Shown here: positions 1-6,543 of the stretch, one piece after another | How the letters are laid out: each line of letters starts with the position of its first letter | Numbering within the stretch: the stretch's first letter is position 1 | Assembly (NCBI GenBank): GCA_039198685.1 | Contig: JBCCTK010000047.1 | Coordinates: 1 to 20,633, forward strand | DNA from: UBA5336 sp039198685 | GTDB lineage: Bacteria > Pseudomonadota > Alphaproteobacteria > Caulobacterales > Hyphomonadaceae | DNA length: 20,633 bases | Direction of reading: 5' to 3' | The notes under the pieces: generated by a model | The model's database searches: none | Told to the model about the DNA's origin: nothing | The model's input: only the letters and a program-made list of their open reading frames with translations | Position numbers and translations under genes: made by a program

Positions 1-101
1 GGCAAGGGCCAGCGATAGCCCGGCCACCCTGCCAAGCCTACGCGCCCGGCAAGGCCGGGGTAGGGGCCGGGTCAATTTCTCAGATCGAAAACGCACAAAC
101 G

Positions 102-126
102 AAAAACCCGGGCGCATGGCCCGGGC
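102..126 (-). terminator. Intrinsic terminator of the small-gene cassette
   Basis: A perfect 7-bp inverted repeat (CCCGGGC at 107-113, GCCCGGG at 119-125) encloses a 5-nt loop. Read on the minus strand, the hairpin is followed directly by five T residues (complement of 102-106). It lies 45 bp past the last minus-strand stop codon at 171, where a terminator for the 711-171 cassette is expected. No comparable T-run follows it on the plus strand. Confidence 0.75.
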
Positions 127-170
127 TTCCCCTTGCCCGCCTTCCCGGCGGGCCGCTGCATTGTGTTAGG

Positions 171-281
171 TTAGATCATACAGGACAAAAGCCAGTAGAG
201 GCACAGGCACAGAACGAAAAACGCAAACGATCCGCCCGAAAGCCCGGCCCAGAGGCACACGCCTAGAAAGAGAAGCCGCAC
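171..281 (-). CDS. 36-residue hydrophobic membrane peptide
   Basis: This short reading frame starts with GTG at 281, four bases after the TGA of the preceding gene (288-286), and ends at TAA 173-171, just before the terminator at 102-126. Apart from an Arg at position 2, the product is almost entirely hydrophobic (runs of Leu, Val, Phe, Cys, Trp and Gly), so it can form one membrane span and little else. Position and composition suggest a small membrane protein such as a holin-like or toxin-like phage peptide, but there is no sequence signature to name it. The tight spacing to the upstream gene suggests translation by coupling. It could also be a chance open frame in the transcript tail. Confidence 0.45.
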   Translation of the reverse strand: MRLLFLGVCLWAGLSGGSFAFFVLCLCLYWLLSCMI

Positions 282-285
282 CCGG

Positions 286-537
286 TCAGCCCGTCCAGAG
301 CTTATGATAGGGCACGCCAAGGGCTATCGCGGCCTCACGTTCCATTGACAGTTGCAGAGAGTAAAGCGCCTGCCCAGCCGCTTGATCGGGATTTGTCAGA
401 TATGGCCAGACTAGGCGTAAACCTTCCCCGAATGGCCGTGCCGTCGGGGTGAATGGCCGCACGGGCATTAGCAAGCCGGGCGTCACCACCACGGCAGGGG
501 CGGCCAATGCGCCCGCTATAAAGCCGCGCCGGTTCAT
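286..537 (-). CDS. Small exported protein with Tat-like signal peptide
   Basis: The 83-residue product begins Met-Asn-Arg-Arg-Gly-Phe followed by an Ala/Val/Pro-rich hydrophobic stretch to about residue 25. This resembles a twin-arginine (RR-x-F) export signal, although the h-region is short and proline-rich. The remaining ~55 residues are soluble, with no motif I recognise, and end in an amphipathic Glu/Ala-rich segment. The ATG (537-535) overlaps the TGA of the upstream gene as ATGA, so the two are probably translationally coupled. Similar tiny RR-leader proteins are common near the ends of prophage late regions in Rhodobacteraceae; that comparison is from memory. The function is unknown. 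Confidence 0.6.
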   Translation of the reverse strand: MNRRGFIAGALAAPAVVVTPGLLMPVRPFTPTARPFGEGLRLVWPYLTNPDQAAGQALYSLQLSMEREAAIALGVPYHKLWTG

Positions 538-656
538 AGGAAGGACTCCAGCGCCCGGAACAAGCCCAACGCGGCCACCACTATAACCGCAAGCCGGATC
601 GTCAGCCGTTGCTCAAGCATCTTTAGATCGGCCTTGGTGGCCAGGGTATCGCCCAT
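534..656 (-). CDS. 40-residue coiled-coil/one-TM protein (DUF1640-like), possibly a fragment
   Basis: The peptide has a short charged heptad-like segment (ATKADLKMLEQRLTIR, residues 6-21) followed by a hydrophobic span (residues 22-34, AVIVVAALGLF) and a short tail. This 'TKADL...LE.RLTIRL' plus TM arrangement is typical of very short coiled-coil membrane proteins (CCDC90/DUF1640-like) often carried by phages. The stop overlaps the next gene's ATG (ATGA at 537-534). The ATG at 656 has no visible Shine-Dalgarno. The strong ribosome site of this region is at 719-723 and serves an ATG at 711 in another frame, so this may be the 3' part of a frame-shifted gene, or a coupled second cistron. Confidence 0.55.
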   Translation of the reverse strand: MGDTLATKADLKMLEQRLTIRLAVIVVAALGLFRALESFL

Positions 657-711
657 CGTGTCGCGATAGCACGGGCGGACTCGTCTGCAACCCCAGCTCT
701 GTATGGGCCAT
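613..711 (-). CDS. 32-codon ORF with the cassette's only strong RBS; possible frameshifted 5' end of the 534-656 gene
   Basis: ATG at 711-709 is preceded by AGGAG (719-723) with 7-nt spacing, the best start signal in this cassette. The frame runs 32 codons (start MAHTELGLQTSPPVLSR) and stops at TGA 615-613, inside the overlapping 40-residue gene that starts at 656 in a different frame. A single-base shift upstream of 656 would join this start to the DUF1640-like peptide. Either the gene carries a frameshift, or the leader ORF is translated and feeds ribosomes to the second start. The sequence alone does not decide. Confidence 0.35.
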   Translation of the reverse strand: MAHTELGLQTSPPVLSRHDGRYPGHQGRSKDA

Positions 712-718
712 GTCCGTT

Positions 719-723
719 CTCCT
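719..723 (-). promoter_or_regulatory. Ribosome binding site for ATG 711
   Basis: On the minus strand the sequence reads AAAGGAGAACGGAC directly before ATG 711, giving an AGGAG core with 7-nt spacing. It points to 711 as the main translation entry of the cassette rather than ATG 755 (end of the longest open frame) or ATG 656, neither of which has a comparable site. Confidence 0.6.
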
Positions 724-782
724 TTCTTTTCAGCAAGATAGGGGATTTGTCGCAACCCGGTTCAGAATGTGCCCGCTCGCAG

Positions 783-812
783 TTTATAGTCTGATAATAA
801 AGATTATGTTAA
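783..812 (-). promoter_or_regulatory. Candidate sigma-70 promoter for the small-gene cassette
   Basis: On the minus strand, TTAACA (complement of 807-812) lies 18 bp from TATAAA (complement of 783-788). Each hexamer differs by one base from the consensus TTGACA or TATAAT. The stretch is strikingly AT-rich against its surroundings. Transcription would start near 776, about 65 bp upstream of ATG 711. The -35 box falls at the first bases of the IS110 remnant and the -10 box lies just outside it. Confidence 0.45.
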
Positions 813-1598
813 TTTTTAGAAAAAGCTGACGCGCCTGCAGCTTCAGAAAATGCTCTGAGAACTACCGCCTTGCATTGTCGCCATAGAAGCTTGCGGATCC
901 GCTCATCACTGAGACCCTATCACGCAAGCCGCAGGTCATGAAGTCCGGCCTATTCCGGCACTCTATATCAAACCATTCGTGAAACGCCGCAAGAACGATG
1001 CGCTCGTCGCGGAAGCCATTATCGAGGCAGCCTCTTGCCCGTCCATGCGCACGGTTGCCGCGAAAGACATCAATCAGCAGACCCGGGCTATGCTGTTTTG
1101 CACGCGTGAAATGTTCGCTCGGCTGCGAATTCAGCCCATCAATGCCGTACGGTCGTACTTGGCGCTAGAGGTGGTCCTGAATTTTTGACCAGTTTGCCCC
1201 GCGCTGCCGTTCTGAGATTAGTACCGCACCCGAGGTCATCTTTTCTATGGCCGACGTCTATCTGCTGCAGATTGAGGCCGTCGATCGTGAGGTCGCTGAA
1301 CCAGACACCATGATAAACGAGGCGCGCTGCACAATGCACAGGCCCGGCGACTACAGACTATGCCACGGATCGGGTCGGACGCATAACCAAGATGGGCCAA
1401 TGCGACGTGCGCAAGCTTCAAGTCATTGGCGCGATGTCGGTCATCAGTGCCAGTGAACGTAAAGGTCGTTGCGATAATCCGTGGCTTGCGAATATGCTTG
1501 CGAAGCGACCGCACATGGTTGCCGCCGCCGCCCTGACGGCCCGAATGGCCGAGCGGCTTTGGACGATGATGACGAAAGAGCGAGATTACCAGATTTAG
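806..1598 (+). pseudogene. IS110-family transposase remnant with frameshifts, stops and deletions
   Basis: The recognisable pieces lie in family order on the plus strand but in shifting frames. IFRK-like is at about 812-823, then KLTR...LPPCIVAIEACGSAHH at about 823-909 with in-frame stops at 856-858 and 910-912. GHEVRPIP and IKPFVKRRKNDA follow at about 934-996, then the QQTRAML...RLRIQPINAVRSYLA block to about 1165. A LQTMP.IG piece lies near 1350, and the C-terminal block from about 1376 (GRITKMGQCDVRKLQVIGAM ... MLAKRPHMVAAAALTARMAE) reaches TAG 1596-1598. The N-terminus with the first catalytic Asp is missing, and large internal parts are deleted around 1165-1250 and near 1370. IS110 elements use a DEDD transposase guided by a bridge RNA; this copy cannot be active. 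It marks the left edge of the polysaccharide locus and suggests past acquisition. Confidence 0.8.
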
Positions 1599-2050
1599 GC
1601 CTCCACTTACCAGTACGGCCCGGATACCGATAGGACTGAGAGGGCGAAAGAAAAGCTGTGGAACACGACGATCATGAGATCGGCAATGGGGAGGCCAGGA
1701 TAACAAAGCGGCCTTTGAGCCCGCTAAGGTGATTTTGACCCAAGCCTCGCATCCCCATAAGGGCCCGCCGCGAGTGTTGCGGCACACCAGAGGCCGGATA
1801 CATGATTGAACCCGATCAACCGTTCTAGGGCTTTGTATTCACTCCCGGTAACCGAGGCATCCACACGCTATTGTGTTAATATTTTGATAAAGCTTCGATC
1901 ACATCATTCGACTAAGTCACGCTGCATCTCTAATGCCGGGTTTGCTGAGCGCCTTCGTCTTGACACGGCAAGCCCAACAAAAAGTGATGCGCCCACTAGC
2001 AATCTCATTTTTCCTGAGGCACGAAACGTTATGTCATTGAAGGTCATTAC
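1599..2050. other. Non-coding region after the IS110 remnant
   Basis: These 452 bases hold no credible gene. The first ~225 bp (to roughly 1825) probably represent the decayed non-coding right flank of the IS110 element. It has a small GC hairpin near 1768-1784 (GCCGC/GCGGC) and a CCGGATACATGA segment reminiscent of IS110 downstream sequence; this is a memory-based impression. The rest is more AT-rich and leads into the flippase gene. A TTGACA hexamer at 1960-1965 could be a -35 box, but the matching -10 region (about 1983-1988) is poor. Confidence 0.5.
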
Positions 2051-3415
2051 TTGAAGTTCGCATACGCCAAATTCCGACCCTCGGGCAAATCGTTGACAGC
2101 ACGCATGACAGGCGCGGTCGGCTGGAACTTCACGAATATTGGCGTGACCTTTGCACTGCGCCTGGCCAGCAACCTAATTATGACACGTCTACTGATGCCC
2201 GACGCCTTTGGGCTGCTGGCTTTTGCAATGACGTTTGCCACAGCGGTCACATTGCTGACCGATCTGGGGATTCACCAAAGCATCGTCAGGGAAAAGGACC
2301 AGATGGGCCCGCGATTCCTTCGGACAGCGTGGACCGTGAAGATCGTGCGTTCGCTGGTCATCTCGCTTGGCGTGCTAGGGTTGTCCTTCGGTTTGAGCTT
2401 CATCGGCCCGAAGTTCGCGCAACCGGGATCCGTTATGGCGCATCCGGAAATGCCCTTGCTCATTGCCCTGACGGCGTTGGCACCGCTTCTCGAAGGTCTG
2501 GTTTCCACCAACTGGACCGTCTGTCTCCGAAACATGCAATTCAGGCCTATCGCGTTTCTTGAGATCGGCAGCAGCCTCATCCGTATCGCCAGCCAGATTG
2601 CCTTTGCCCTCATCAGCCCCACGGTCTGGGCCCTGCTCGTAGGCATGCTTGTTGGCGGCATCGCCAAGGCCCTGCTGTCCCACTTGTTCCTTCAAGGTCC
2701 CAGGATGCGGCTGACATGGGAGAAGACGATCGCCGCAAGTTTGTGGTCCTACGGCAAGTGGATCATGGGTTCGTCCCTGATGTCCTTTTTTATCAGGAAC
2801 TCCGACAAGCTGGTGTTCGGGGCTTATCTGTCGAGCGTCTCAATGGGGCTTTATGTCATCGCCTTCATCTGGATTGGGGCAGGGCAGCGCGTGGCAAACA
2901 TCTTCGTGCAATCACTGGGATTTCCACTTGTTGCTGAGCTCATGCGGGATCGGCCAGATGAAGCGCGCAGGCTCATGCGGAAGTATCAAACAGCCCTGGA
3001 CATATTCTGTCTGATCGGTTTTTGTTTACTCGTTCTGCTGGGTCCGGCCCTGATCTCCTTGCTCTATACGCCCGTCTACGAAGATGCAGGATATCTGATC
3101 CAGCTCCTGGCGCCTCTTTTACTGGCAGTCCGCTTCGATCAACTGACAAATGTTCTCGTGGCTGGCGGCGATTCCCGAGCATTGTTCTGGATCGCGACGC
3201 TGGTGGCCGTCGCGACACTCGCCTTCCTAAACTTGGGTCTTTACGTCGGGGGGCTTGAAGCGGCCATTACGGGCATGATGCTCGCCCGTTTTGTTTCCCT
3301 GCCCTATCTTCTCATCAAGACATTGGCCATTTTCGGACCAAAGCAGACGGCATATGACACTGCATTCGGCGTTGGATCCATTGCCGCGACCCTTGGTCTT
3401 TACCTGTTCCTGTAA
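2051..3415 (+). CDS. Wzx-type polysaccharide flippase
   Basis: The 454-residue polytopic membrane protein belongs to the polysaccharide-synthesis branch of the MOP superfamily. The N-terminal pattern is diagnostic: GWNFTNIGVTFALRLASNLI, then MTRLLMPDAFGLLAF and TDLGIHQSIVREK...RFLRTAWTV (residues ~24-97). About 12-14 hydrophobic spans run to the C-terminus. Members flip undecaprenyl-PP-linked repeat units across the inner membrane. I prefer TTG 2051 because GAAGG at 2039-2043 is well spaced; ATG 2105 (codon 19) is the alternative. It is convergent with the next gene, with only 4 bp between stop codons, so it is a separate transcript from the minus-strand operon carrying the polymerase. Confident at family level; the substrate is unknown. 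Confidence 0.88.
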   Translation: MKFAYAKFRPSGKSLTARMTGAVGWNFTNIGVTFALRLASNLIMTRLLMPDAFGLLAFAMTFATAVTLLTDLGIHQSIVREKDQMGPRFLRTAWTVKIVRSLVISLGVLGLSFGLSFIGPKFAQPGSVMAHPEMPLLIALTALAPLLEGLVSTNWTVCLRNMQFRPIAFLEIGSSLIRIASQIAFALISPTVWALLVGMLVGGIAKALLSHLFLQGPRMRLTWEKTIAASLWSYGKWIMGSSLMSFFIRNSDKLVFGAYLSSVSMGLYVIAFIWIGAGQRVANIFVQSLGFPLVAELMRDRPDEARRLMRKYQTALDIFCLIGFCLLVLLGPALISLLYTPVYEDAGYLIQLLAPLLLAVRFDQLTNVLVAGGDSRALFWIATLVAVATLAFLNLGLYVGGLEAAITGMMLARFVSLPYLLIKTLAIFGPKQTAYDTAFGVGSIAATLGLYLFL

Positions 3416-3419
3416 GGTG

Positions 3420-4688
3420 TCACCGCAGCAGACCGGCCGGACGTTTGTCGCACGCGCCCGTGACCCAGCGATACACTTCAGCGATCCGTTGCGCCCGAAC
3501 ATCCCAGGTCAGATTTTCCAGTGCCCGGAGCCGGGCCGCATGTCCCATGGCCGCGCACAAGTCCTTATCCTGCGCAAGGGTTTCCATCGCCGTCTTGAAG
3601 CCTTCGATATGATCTCCCCGAGTGCCCAAGGGCACACGTATTCCGCTTCGATCGTCCAGAAGGTGACGCCCGGGCCCGTATCCCACCACCACCGATGGCA
3701 GCCCGGCCATCATCGCTTCGGCGATCACCCCCGCCCCCGCATCGCGGATCGAAGGAAACACGAACACATTCGCCGACTGCATGTACTGCGCAACGACATG
3801 CTTCTCTGTCCAGCCCAGGAATTCAACACACTCTTGCAGACTATGCCGCGCTACCAGCTGTTCCAGTGCAGATCGCTCGGGGCCGTCGCCGGCGATAACA
3901 AGCCTGTGTTTTTGTAAAAGAGGGCTTTGAGCGAAGGCCTGAACGGCGACATCCGCGCATTTGAAAGGCACCAGTCTGCCGGCAAAAAGGAATGTAAGCC
4001 TTTCCGCTGTCGAATGCCGGATCTCCGCGTTGCTCCCAAAAACATCCGGGTCGGCTCCTACTTCGGGAAAGTCAAAGATCCTGTCTTCGTTGCCAGCGGG
4101 CAGGGTTTCGATGGTGTGATCGAAAGCGGCAAGAATGGCTGCGGCCTGGGTATAGGTTGTCCTAGCATAGGGAAGAATTTTGTAGGAGTTGCGTATGTAG
4201 CGCAGCCACTCGCCCTCGCGGCGCATCACATCCTTGAAACTCTCAGGATACTGTAGGCCCCCGTTCACCGGACCGATCACGAAGGGCACTGGCGACCAGC
4301 GCGCTAGCGGGCTGGGCAGGGCTGAGCTGATGGGGCCGACGCGATGCAAAATGTCGAAACGCCCGGTCTTCAGATCCGAGCCGAAGCGTTTCCATAATTC
4401 CCTCTCGAAAGCGAACTGCACCGGGTATTTGACGGCAGCCAGATTCGCCGTGTTCAGTCGCAGCGCGGAACTGATTTTCCACACCGGGCGCGCGATGTAT
4501 TCGGTGTCGAGATAAACGATTTCGGCATGACTGAAGCCTGCGCGATCGATCGCCTCGCGATTGCGGATCTGGGTGACGACGACAGCCTCGTCCACCTGAT
4601 CGACCAGCGAGCGGGCGGTATTAAAGATCACCCCGGGCTCGGAGGGCAAATCCGGGTTCATCGCGTCAGCATAAAGAAGGACACGCAT
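3420..4688 (-). CDS. Glycosyltransferase family 4 (GT-B, group 1)
   Basis: The 422-residue protein has an N-terminal GT4-like acceptor domain (MRVLLYADAMNPDLPSEPG start) and a C-terminal nucleotide-sugar domain. Residues 235-252 (AGRLVPFKCADVAVQAF) carry the R...K donor-binding pattern, 265-270 read IAGDGP, and 311-330 (FPSIRDAGAGVIAEAMMAGL) is the EX7E region. In that motif the first acidic residue is Asp316 rather than Glu, a variant I recall in a GT4 subgroup with D-S-G/A-G sequences. It should retain the anomeric configuration of an NDP-sugar donor, at the cytoplasmic face of the membrane. It is last in the minus-strand operon, starting 3 bp after the stop of the upstream GT2 gene. Linkage and sugar cannot be told. 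Confidence 0.87.
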   Translation of the reverse strand: MRVLLYADAMNPDLPSEPGVIFNTARSLVDQVDEAVVVTQIRNREAIDRAGFSHAEIVYLDTEYIARPVWKISSALRLNTANLAAVKYPVQFAFERELWKRFGSDLKTGRFDILHRVGPISSALPSPLARWSPVPFVIGPVNGGLQYPESFKDVMRREGEWLRYIRNSYKILPYARTTYTQAAAILAAFDHTIETLPAGNEDRIFDFPEVGADPDVFGSNAEIRHSTAERLTFLFAGRLVPFKCADVAVQAFAQSPLLQKHRLVIAGDGPERSALEQLVARHSLQECVEFLGWTEKHVVAQYMQSANVFVFPSIRDAGAGVIAEAMMAGLPSVVVGYGPGRHLLDDRSGIRVPLGTRGDHIEGFKTAMETLAQDKDLCAAMGHAARLRALENLTWDVRAQRIAEVYRWVTGACDKRPAGLLR

Positions 4689-4691
4689 GCT

Positions 4692-5678
4692 TTATTCCGG
4701 CTTCTTGTATTCGATGAGCTGCGGGTTTGTTCCGCGCCATCGGCGCCAGAGATATGTCACAGCCCCCTGGGCTTCGGGAAACTTGGCGAGTGTCAGAAAC
4801 ATCGCTTGCAAAGTCTCCATGCCCTTTATCGACAGGCGCAGCACCTGCAGGAACCACAGCCCGATGCCAAGCAAGGCCCAAGGCGTCAGGAACACCGATG
4901 CAAGCGGGATCATCACCGGGAGAAGACCACCCCAGACCAAGGCGCGCTGCAACCGACGAAGATTATGCCGCTCAGGAGCTTTTCCATGCATCGCCACCCC
5001 TTCAGCATAGGCAAAGCCTGCCCGCCGGGCACGCTGCCACCACTGGCTGAAACGTGTCAGGGCCGCATCATGCAATGTCATCTCAGCATCCAGCCGCCAG
5101 ATGATCCAGCCCGTGGCGCGCAACCGGACACAAAGCTCCGGTTCCTCACCGGCGATCAGGTCGGGATTGAAACCGCCCATAGCCTGCAGAGCCGTCACCC
5201 GTATCATCACATCGCCTCCACACGCCTTGGTCTGCCCCACCGGCGTGTCCCATTCCGCATCGATCAGCCGGTTATAGACAGAACGCTCGGGATAAAGTTC
5301 GCGGCGACGCCCGCACACTGCGGCTACCTGCGGCGCCCCTAGCAGGAAAGACCGGGCCTTTTGCGCCCAGTTCGGTTGCAACACGCAGTCTCCGTCCAGA
5401 AACTGAACGAAAGACAGTGCGTGGCCGTAATCCAGCAAATGGAAAAACCCCGCATTCCGCGCTCGGGCCGCGGTGAAGGAGGCACGGGTATCAAGAACGA
5501 TCACATCCGCACCACGGATCGCGGCAGCAGCCCTGCTGCCATCGGTCGAACCGCTGTCAACATAGACGATATGCGAAAATTGCGCCCTTAACGAGTCAAG
5601 ACAGGCGATCAGGCGTTCACCCTCGTTGCGTCCGATTACGACAGCGGCGCAATCCGTCAAAGGGGCCGTGGCGGTCAT
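4692..5678 (-). CDS. Glycosyltransferase family 2 with C-terminal membrane segment
   Basis: The 328-residue GT-A enzyme shows VVIGRNEGERL (13-23), VDSGSTDGS (40-48), the metal-binding FLDGDC (93-98) and an acidic AGEEPELCVRLRATGW catalytic region (176-191). Two hydrophobic stretches at about 249-283 probably anchor it in the inner membrane. The open frame extends 107 codons further upstream, but that part overlaps the sulfotransferase gene and looks like translated noise. The start at ATG 5678 overlaps the upstream TGA as ATGA, as at other junctions of this operon. It would transfer one sugar to the lipid-linked repeat unit or a side branch. Donor and acceptor are unknown. Confidence 0.87.
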   Translation of the reverse strand: MTATAPLTDCAAVVIGRNEGERLIACLDSLRAQFSHIVYVDSGSTDGSRAAAAIRGADVIVLDTRASFTAARARNAGFFHLLDYGHALSFVQFLDGDCVLQPNWAQKARSFLLGAPQVAAVCGRRRELYPERSVYNRLIDAEWDTPVGQTKACGGDVMIRVTALQAMGGFNPDLIAGEEPELCVRLRATGWIIWRLDAEMTLHDAALTRFSQWWQRARRAGFAYAEGVAMHGKAPERHNLRRLQRALVWGGLLPVMIPLASVFLTPWALLGIGLWFLQVLRLSIKGMETLQAMFLTLAKFPEAQGAVTYLWRRWRGTNPQLIEYKKPE

Positions 5679-6535
5679 TGCACGGCAAATGGATAGCACA
5701 AGCGCAGCGCGGGGTGTCCTGGAAAAAGTTCCGCCAATTGTTCGCGGTCCTGCAAGAAATGATCTTGCATGCGCGCTTTCAAACTTGCTGGTATCTCGGG
5801 ACGCGTTGTCATGCTGCGCCTTTCGCGAACCCAACGGCGCACACCCTTTGGCACCAGCGTGCGGCGCAACGCCTGCGCAGCAGGATTGTCGAGTAGCAAG
5901 GCCTGCATCGGTATCTTGCGCACGCGCCTGCTGGACACGTTCTGCGCATCTATAGCGTATTGCCACGCTGCGCCTTGTGGCATGCCAAGAAATTCGCAAA
6001 TCCGGGCAAATGCCGCATCGGCGTCCCGATTGATCTGTTCAAGGCTTGTAAGCATGACATTTTCTGCGCCGAACGAGTCGATGTAGGGCCGGATCTGCAT
6101 GCCATAACGGCCATAATCAACAATTTCGGAATGAGTTGCGAAGGCGTGTTCTGGCCGGTTGGACATGCGACTCTCGGACCATTCGTGAATGTAATGGGAT
6201 ACCGCTCGGTTCATCGGGTTGCGGATCATGTAGAGAATTCGCGGCCTGTCCAGAACACGAGCCATCCGGGTGACCGTCTGCGGGTAGGTCGGCAACTTGG
6301 TGTAGTGTGTGCTCGCCTCGCCCTTCAGATCGCCCTCGAGGGCCGGGTTAAAGAGGCTTCTATACCACGCGTCGCCCCTAGCATAGACCGCGTCATCGGA
6401 GAAGTAGTTCGGCTCCTTTGGCATCGCCATGAAAACCCCGTCTTGCGCGTCGAGCTGCTTGGCCAATGTACTAGTGCCGCACTTCATTGCACCCACCAAG
6501 ATAAAATCAGGCTGCCAGCGGTTATCATCGGACAT
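5675..6535 (-). CDS. PAPS-dependent sulfotransferase (carbohydrate type)
   Basis: The protein (286 residues from ATG 6535) has the two PAPS-binding elements of the sulfotransferase fold. The 5'-phosphosulfate loop is FILVGAMKCGTSTL (residues 11-24) and the 3'-phosphate site is YMIRNPMNRAVSHY (102-115). KEPNYF (40-45) after the loop is also typical of the heparan/deacetylase-like sulfotransferase group. It would sulfate a sugar hydroxyl or amino group on the growing glycan. ATG 6535 follows GAAGG with 5-nt spacing. A GTG at 6547 overlapping the upstream stop (GTGA) would add four residues. It is embedded in the polymerase/GT operon, which ties it to repeat-unit synthesis. The family is clear; the acceptor is inferred. 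Confidence 0.85.
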   Translation of the reverse strand: MSDDNRWQPDFILVGAMKCGTSTLAKQLDAQDGVFMAMPKEPNYFSDDAVYARGDAWYRSLFNPALEGDLKGEASTHYTKLPTYPQTVTRMARVLDRPRILYMIRNPMNRAVSHYIHEWSESRMSNRPEHAFATHSEIVDYGRYGMQIRPYIDSFGAENVMLTSLEQINRDADAAFARICEFLGMPQGAAWQYAIDAQNVSSRRVRKIPMQALLLDNPAAQALRRTLVPKGVRRWVRERRSMTTRPEIPASLKARMQDHFLQDREQLAELFPGHPALRLCYPFAVQ

Positions 6536-6543
6536 CCGTGCCT

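Noticed and set aside
1..100. Possible GTG-started gene reading off the left edge on the minus strand (VAGLSLALA-like start)
   Set aside because: Only a few codons are visible, the purine run abuts the GTG too closely for a normal ribosome site, and GC-rich repeats there make chance frames likely.
1245..1787. 180-residue minus-strand open frame
   Set aside because: It is antisense to the IS110 remnant, His/Arg/Pro-rich without domain signal, and typical of a shadow frame in GC-rich DNA.
4527..5342. 271-residue plus-strand open frame
   Set aside because: It is antisense to the GT4 and GT2 genes, with low-complexity His/Gln/Pro-rich translation and no ribosome site.
5679..5999. 107-codon N-terminal extension of the GT2 gene starting at 5999
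   Set aside because: It lies entirely over the sulfotransferase coding sequence, has no family similarity, and ATG 5678 has the ATGA overlap expected in this operon.
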